Source: JAHDFB01 sp964607315
Lineage (GTDB): Bacteria > Bacteroidota > Bacteroidia > Chitinophagales > Saprospiraceae
Length of the DNA: 10,131 nt
Assembly (NCBI GenBank): GCA_964607315.1
Contig: CAZSKA010000144.1
Coordinates: 1-10,131 of the forward strand
Direction: 5' to 3'
Under the pieces are notes generated by a model that searched no databases, was not told where the DNA came from, and saw only the letters and a list, made by a program, of their open reading frames with translations. The position numbers and the translations under genes are program-made. Position 1 is the stretch's first letter. Each line of letters starts with the position of its first letter. This document shows, in pieces, positions 7,445 to 10,131 of this stretch.

Positions 7445-8158
7445 TTATTTAAGTTGAGATAAGATCTTTTCAATTTCCTTGTTTTTGTAATTGCTTAATG
7501 ATTGGAGTTTTAGGAAGGTTGATTTAGCTTTTTCTAGTTTGTTTAGTTTTAGTTGGACTAATCCAAGTAACCAGTATTTTTGATCTCTTAAGCTACTGTT
7601 ATCTGAAATTTGAAGAAATGAACTTTCAGCAAGCTCAAATGCATTTGTTGCTATATAAGCGTTGGCTAGCATCATATAGAGTTCAGGAGTCATTTCTACC
7701 TCTTTTGCATTCGTGATAAAACCTGAATAATCTTTGCTTATGTACGATTGTTTTAATTCTTCAGCTGTATTGCCTCTTGCTTGCTGTGCTATATAAGGCT
7801 CATAATTCTGTGCAAATAACTGTTCTGGTTCTTCGACAGTAAATATGTTTTTATAAGTGATGTAGCTCAATGCGAGTAGCAGAAAAGCGGAAATTAGCCA
7901 AAGTAATCGATTCGATTTAGCGGGTTTTGTTGTAGGTTGTTCTGAATCAGAACTTAAATCATCAATATGTATATTCTGTAATTCATTGCGTAAGTTATCA
8001 CGTTCTATATTTACAGATGCAGCTTTAATTGAAAGAAAAAAGTCAAATTCTTTTTTAAATTCTTCATTAGAATTCAGTTCATGATTGAACTTTTCCAATT
8101 CATCAGATGACATTTTACCAGTGAAGTAGGCTTCAAAATTTGCTTCATTTTTTTCCAT
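7445..8158 (-). CDS. Single-pass membrane protein with TPR-like tail, putative anti-sigma factor
   Basis: A 237-residue protein starting at an ATG two bases after the stop of the sigma-factor gene, so the two are almost certainly translationally coupled. Residues 1-66 are acidic and helical and resemble the heads of Bacteroidota anti-sigma/FecR-like proteins (YFTGKMSSDELEKF, then NSNEEFKKEFDFFL). I see no zinc-binding His-Cys motif. Residues 67-84 are a linker ending in basic KSNR, and 85-101 are one membrane span (LLWLISAFLLLALSYI). Residues 102-237 are helical and include TPR-like pairs at about 155-185 and 193-222 (PELYMMLANAYIATNAF, YWLLGLVQLKLNKLEKA). The positive-inside rule puts the head in the cytoplasm, where it could hold the sigma factor, and the tail in the periplasm with the CHAT protease. 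The anti-sigma role is inferred from position and topology; a scaffold for the protease is the alternative. Confidence 0.85.
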   Translation of the reverse strand: MEKNEANFEAYFTGKMSSDELEKFNHELNSNEEFKKEFDFFLSIKAASVNIERDNLRNELQNIHIDDLSSDSEQPTTKPAKSNRLLWLISAFLLLALSYITYKNIFTVEEPEQLFAQNYEPYIAQQARGNTAEELKQSYISKDYSGFITNAKEVEMTPELYMMLANAYIATNAFELAESSFLQISDNSSLRDQKYWLLGLVQLKLNKLEKAKSTFLKLQSLSNYKNKEIEKILSQLK

Positions 8159-8160
8159 AA

Positions 8161-8733
8161 CTAATATATTCCTTTAGACTTTAAGCTAGTCCTTAATTTC
8201 TGTAAGCAGTAGTATTTTTTCTTTTTCGCTTTGTCTGCGTTGTCTAATACATTTCTGCTAGCTATTTCAGCCATACTATAGCCCCAATATGCCCAATCCA
8301 TTATGATTGAATAACATGGTTCACCTAATGATTTGATCTCTTCTTTTACTGTTAATACATCAAGAGATGATTCTAGTATCCTGCCAGGATCATTAGGTTC
8401 AGAATCTAAGTCTTCATTTAATTCTAAATGCTGTACATTTTTATTAGTCGAACTATATCTAATAAAGTCCACTGATTTATTATATAATATTTTATAAAGG
8501 TATGTGCTGATTTTAGATTGACCGTGAAATGTATTGGTTTCTATATTCCAAATGACTGAAGAAATGGAATCGGCATAGATATCTTTAATTGCTTGCGAAG
8601 ACAAATGCAGTTTTGCCTTTATCATATGCATCATGCCAAGATTTTGTTGAAACAGAGCTAAAACACCTTCTCTTTTTCTTTTACCGCCTAGACGAATATC
8701 TTGTATTAAAAGTTTATCCTCTAAATTGTTAAT
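8161..8733 (-). CDS. ECF-type RNA polymerase sigma factor, likely non-ATG start
   Basis: First gene of the operon. Region 2 has FHGQSKISTYLYKILYNKS, then VDFIRY (about residues 69-93 from the ATT start); region 4 has LGEPCYSIIMDWAYWGYSMA, then EIA, and ends in basic YCLQKLR (about 136-181), the usual helix-turn-helix. The first ATG (8634) gives 157 residues and lacks the start of region 2. Upstream the frame stays open and reads LEDKLLIQDIRLGGKRKREG and VLALFQQNLG, matching the expected N-terminus (an LI..IR.GG pattern). No ATG, GTG or TTG precedes this part after the in-frame TAA at 8740-8742. ATT at 8733 is the best-placed candidate and gives 190 residues, the normal family length. The conservative alternative is 8161-8634. 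It binds core RNA polymerase and redirects it to unknown promoters, perhaps including its own. It is probably held by the membrane protein encoded two bases downstream. Confidence 0.88.
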   Translation of the reverse strand: MNNLEDKLLIQDIRLGGKRKREGVLALFQQNLGMMHMIKAKLHLSSQAIKDIYADSISSVIWNIETNTFHGQSKISTYLYKILYNKSVDFIRYSSTNKNVQHLELNEDLDSEPNDPGRILESSLDVLTVKEEIKSLGEPCYSIIMDWAYWGYSMAEIASRNVLDNADKAKKKKYYCLQKLRTSLKSKGIY

Positions 8734-8772
8734 CTTATTTTATTTTTTGGTAGAACTCAAAAATACGAAAAA

Positions 8773-8802
8773 GAAGTTTAGTTATATTATAATCATTGTC
8801 AA
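8773..8802 (-). promoter_or_regulatory. Possible Bacteroidota-type promoter of the sigma-TPR-CHAT operon
   Basis: On the minus strand a TTG (8802-8800) is followed after 19 bases by TAAACTTC (8780-8773). The Bacteroidota primary sigma consensus is TTTG, about 19-21 bases, then TAnnTTTG; the match here is partial (TA and TT of the second box). It would give a leader of roughly 35 bases before the proposed ATT start. In such AT-rich sequence chance matches are common. Confidence 0.25.
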
Positions 8803-8945
8803 TATATTATCATGTTTTTATTTTCTTTTTAATAGAATATTGGACCTATTTAAATTCATTTCGACAAATACGAATAGATAACTTTAATAAAGAGTACAAT
8901 TAACTTTTTATGTGTTAGTGGGCGCTATTGTGGCAGTTCCTTTTT

Positions 8946-9008
8946 ATGAAAGCATGGAAAGGTTGTGTTAAGAACCAAAAATCAATTGAAGGTCCACTTA
9001 TTTTTTAG
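8946..9008 (+). CDS. Possible 20-residue small protein
   Basis: An ATG frame reads MKAWKGCVKNQKSIEGPLIF and stops with TAG six bases before a strong terminator on the same strand, which is the layout of a short transcription unit. The peptide is basic at its start, with one Cys and one Trp and no membrane segment. I see no clear promoter, and no ribosome-binding site is expected since Bacteroidota rarely use one. Another frame over the same bases (8911-8967) encodes a hydrophobic peptide, LVGAIVAVPFYESMERLC. The transcript may equally be a non-coding RNA. Confidence 0.2.
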   Translation: MKAWKGCVKNQKSIEGPLIF

Positions 9009-9014
9009 GTAGGT

Positions 9015-9049
9015 AATCCTGGCTAGGTAAGTCCTAGGCAGGATTTTTT
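9015..9049 (+). terminator. Strong rho-independent terminator, + strand
   Basis: Arms 9015-9027 (AATCCTGGCTAGG) and 9033-9045 (CCTAGGCAGGATT) pair with a single internal G-G mismatch around the loop TAAGT, and a run of six T follows (9044-9049). On the opposite strand the hairpin is followed by ACCTACCTA, without a T-run, so it works best for + strand transcription. The lipoprotein gene at 9082-9525 reads the other way, so the terminator has no obvious partner gene. Confidence 0.75.
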
Positions 9050-9081
9050 ATTGGTTTAAATTGGACTAGTATGTTAATAAT

Positions 9082-9525
9082 TTATTCTTCCTTAATAAGA
9101 TTTAATTCACCGCTGAAAGATGCAGAGAAATCTCCTGTCCTATTGTAAGTGATATTTAATTTGATGGAATCATTATCAGTATGATACTCTCCATATCCGG
9201 AAAGACTTTCATAATAATATCTTTTTTCACCGCCTGGACTAGGCAAGCCCTCTTTCTTTACATCAATGTATTCGTCAATAATTATTTCGCAATCGTTAAT
9301 TTGTCCAGACATTGGAGCAATAGGAAACCAAAATTCAGATCCGCCTAATCCATTAGTTTCAAATTTATTTTCTTCTAAAAGAGTTATTATAATTTTATGA
9401 CTTGAGGTGTCGGAATAGTCTGAGTAAAATAGATATGTGCCAGTAATGTTTTCATGGTCACATTTCGTCATGTTGGTACATGAATTCAAAAAAAATAATA
9501 ATAAAAAAATACCGAGTAGTTTCAT
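9082..9525 (-). CDS. Small lipoprotein of unknown function
   Basis: The 147-residue product begins MKLLGIFLLLFFLNSC: a short lipoprotein signal with lipobox LNSC, predicting lipidation at Cys16 after signal peptidase II cleavage. The mature part (about 130 residues) is polar with alternating beta-type segments (ITGTYLFYSDYS, HKIIITLLEENKFET, DSIKLNITYN, SASFSGELNLI). This resembles the small lipocalin-like or META-like barrel lipoproteins common in Bacteroidota, starting with the ITGTY motif near residue 27. I do not recognise a specific family and the barrel is an inference. It stands alone, with its start facing a divergent lipoprotein gene across about 306 bases. The ATG at 9525 is directly followed by the signal peptide, so the start is secure. 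Envelope localisation is likely. Confidence 0.85.
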   Translation of the reverse strand: MKLLGIFLLLFFLNSCTNMTKCDHENITGTYLFYSDYSDTSSHKIIITLLEENKFETNGLGGSEFWFPIAPMSGQINDCEIIIDEYIDVKKEGLPSPGGEKRYYYESLSGYGEYHTDNDSIKLNITYNRTGDFSASFSGELNLIKEE

Positions 9526-9831
9526 GTTTTAAATATTCTTTTTGACTTATTTTTAAGTGTGTTCTTAATGTTTTATGATGATGGTAATCCTATTTCATAA
9601 ACTTAAAATTTAGCTATATGAATTTATACCATATTTCTCAAACTAATTATTAATCTAATATATAGCTTTTTTTGTTGACAAGATGTTGGATTCAGGCTTA
9701 AATAGTTGCAATTTTAAAGCTCTTAATAGTAATTGAATCCACTTTGCTTCAAAATGACATTTAACGAAATAGCAGAATGATTTCGAACATTTTATCTTTT
9801 AAATTTTTATATTTAACTCAAAGAAAATATC
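9526..9831. other. Divergent promoter region between two lipoprotein genes
   Basis: The region is about 306 bases and strongly AT-rich, with no open frame worth reporting. It must hold the promoters of both flanking genes. I found only weak matches to the Bacteroidota promoter (for example TATCTTTT near 9793 on the + strand and TAAATTTT near 9609 on the - strand), neither with a correctly spaced TTTG upstream element, so I do not call them. No hairpin with a T-run was seen. Confidence 0.5.
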
Positions 9832-10131
9832 ATGTTTAAAAATCTAGTTTACATATTTATCCTCCCTTTTTTATTTGTAGTTTCTTGTACAACAGATGAT
9901 TCTGAAGTTGAAGATATGATGATGGAACAAGAAATGGATCCGGTAGAAGAAGAAATGGACCCGGTAGAGGAGGAAATGGATGCAAGATTAGCAAAATATA
10001 TAGGCGAGTATAAAATTTCTGGGTTTCATAGGATTGGTATCGTTGTATTTTATGATGATGACTGGAATATAATAGGATCTGGTTATGATACCTTGTATTT
10101 TGAAGATGTACAATTAACTATAGATGAAATT
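9832..10131 (+). CDS. Lipoprotein with acidic repeat linker, 3' partial
   Basis: The frame opens at ATG 9832 and runs out of the window after 100 codons. It begins MFKNLVYIFILPFLFVVSC: a lipoprotein signal with lipobox VVSC, predicting lipidation at Cys19. Residues 20-51 form a very acidic linker containing EMDPVEE repeated, encoded by a 21-base tandem repeat. A folded domain then appears to begin near residue 52 (ARLAKYIGEYKISGFHRIGI), again of the Y.G.Y..SG type seen in small Bacteroidota lipoproteins. Acidic residues soon after the lipidated Cys are reminiscent of the surface lipoprotein export signal of Bacteroidota, but here the acidic stretch is longer than that signal. Function unknown. 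It is divergent from the lipoprotein at 9082-9525 and may be a distant relative in design. Confidence 0.85.
   Translation, partial: MFKNLVYIFILPFLFVVSCTTDDSEVEDMMMEQEMDPVEEEMDPVEEEMDARLAKYIGEYKISGFHRIGIVVFYDDDWNIIGSGYDTLYFEDVQLTIDEI
9931..9981 (+). repeat. 21-base in-frame tandem repeat, about 2.4 copies
   Basis: Unit one (9931-9951) starts GAAATGGATCCGGTAGAAGA. Unit two (9952-9972) differs at three silent positions, and GAAATGGAT at 9973-9981 begins a third. Each full unit encodes EMDPVEE. As the unit length is a multiple of three, copy-number changes would lengthen or shorten the acidic linker without breaking the frame. Confidence 0.85.

Larger units (their letters stand above)
8735..9081. 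other. Intergenic region with an orphan + strand terminator
   Basis: This 347-base gap lies between the sigma operon start and the end of a minus-strand lipoprotein gene. The part next to the sigma gene (8740-8900) is very AT-rich and probably holds its promoter. The part from about 8905 to 9050 has higher GC, a short + strand open frame and a strong + strand terminator, although no annotated gene runs in that direction here. Confidence 0.6.

Noticed and set aside
8790..8805. E. coli-like TTGACA followed by TATAAT upstream of the sigma gene
   Set aside because: The two boxes are only about 5 bases apart, far from the 17 needed, and Bacteroidota do not use this consensus.

Overview
The window comes from an AT-rich Bacteroidota genome, probably a Flavobacteriales or Cytophagales relative; the sequence alone does not decide which. 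The main support is a C-terminal type IX secretion (T9SS) type A sorting domain on the large secreted protease. Short Bacteroidota-style lipoproteins and a Bacteroidota-type ECF sigma factor agree with this. No 16S rRNA, tRNA, CRISPR array or intact transposase gene is visible.

Layout. (1) Bases 1-3483, + strand: a large multidomain secreted subtilisin-like (S8) protease whose signal peptide lies before the window. (2) Bases 3484-4299: a convergent 816-base gap without an intact gene. It holds an imperfect inverted-repeat pair bounding about 560 bases, several hairpins, a good + strand terminator and degenerate open frames; it looks like mobile or repeat debris. (3) Bases 8733 down to 4300, - strand: a compact three-gene operon encoding an ECF-type sigma factor, a single-pass membrane protein with an anti-sigma-like cytoplasmic head and a TPR-like periplasmic tail, and an exported TPR-CHAT caspase-like protease with a C-terminal membrane anchor. 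(4) Bases 8734-9081: a gap with a possible sigma-operon promoter and, on the opposite strand, a 20-codon frame followed by a strong terminator. (5) Bases 9525 down to 9082: a small lipoprotein. (6) Bases 9832 to the window end: the start of another lipoprotein with an acidic 21-base tandem repeat in its linker.

The most interesting unit is the sigma / membrane TPR / CHAT-protease operon. A plausible reading is a signalling module: the membrane protein holds the sigma factor, and the periplasmic TPR-CHAT protease senses a cue and acts on the membrane protein or another envelope target. This recalls the Craspase logic, in which a TPR-CHAT protease (Csx29) cuts a regulator (Csx30) linked to an ECF sigma factor, but here there is no CRISPR component and the protease appears exported. 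Function is inference. Two translation starts matter: the sigma frame carries recognisable sigma sequence 33 codons upstream of its first ATG, with no ATG, GTG or TTG to start it, and the CHAT gene has only TTG starts near its signal peptide.
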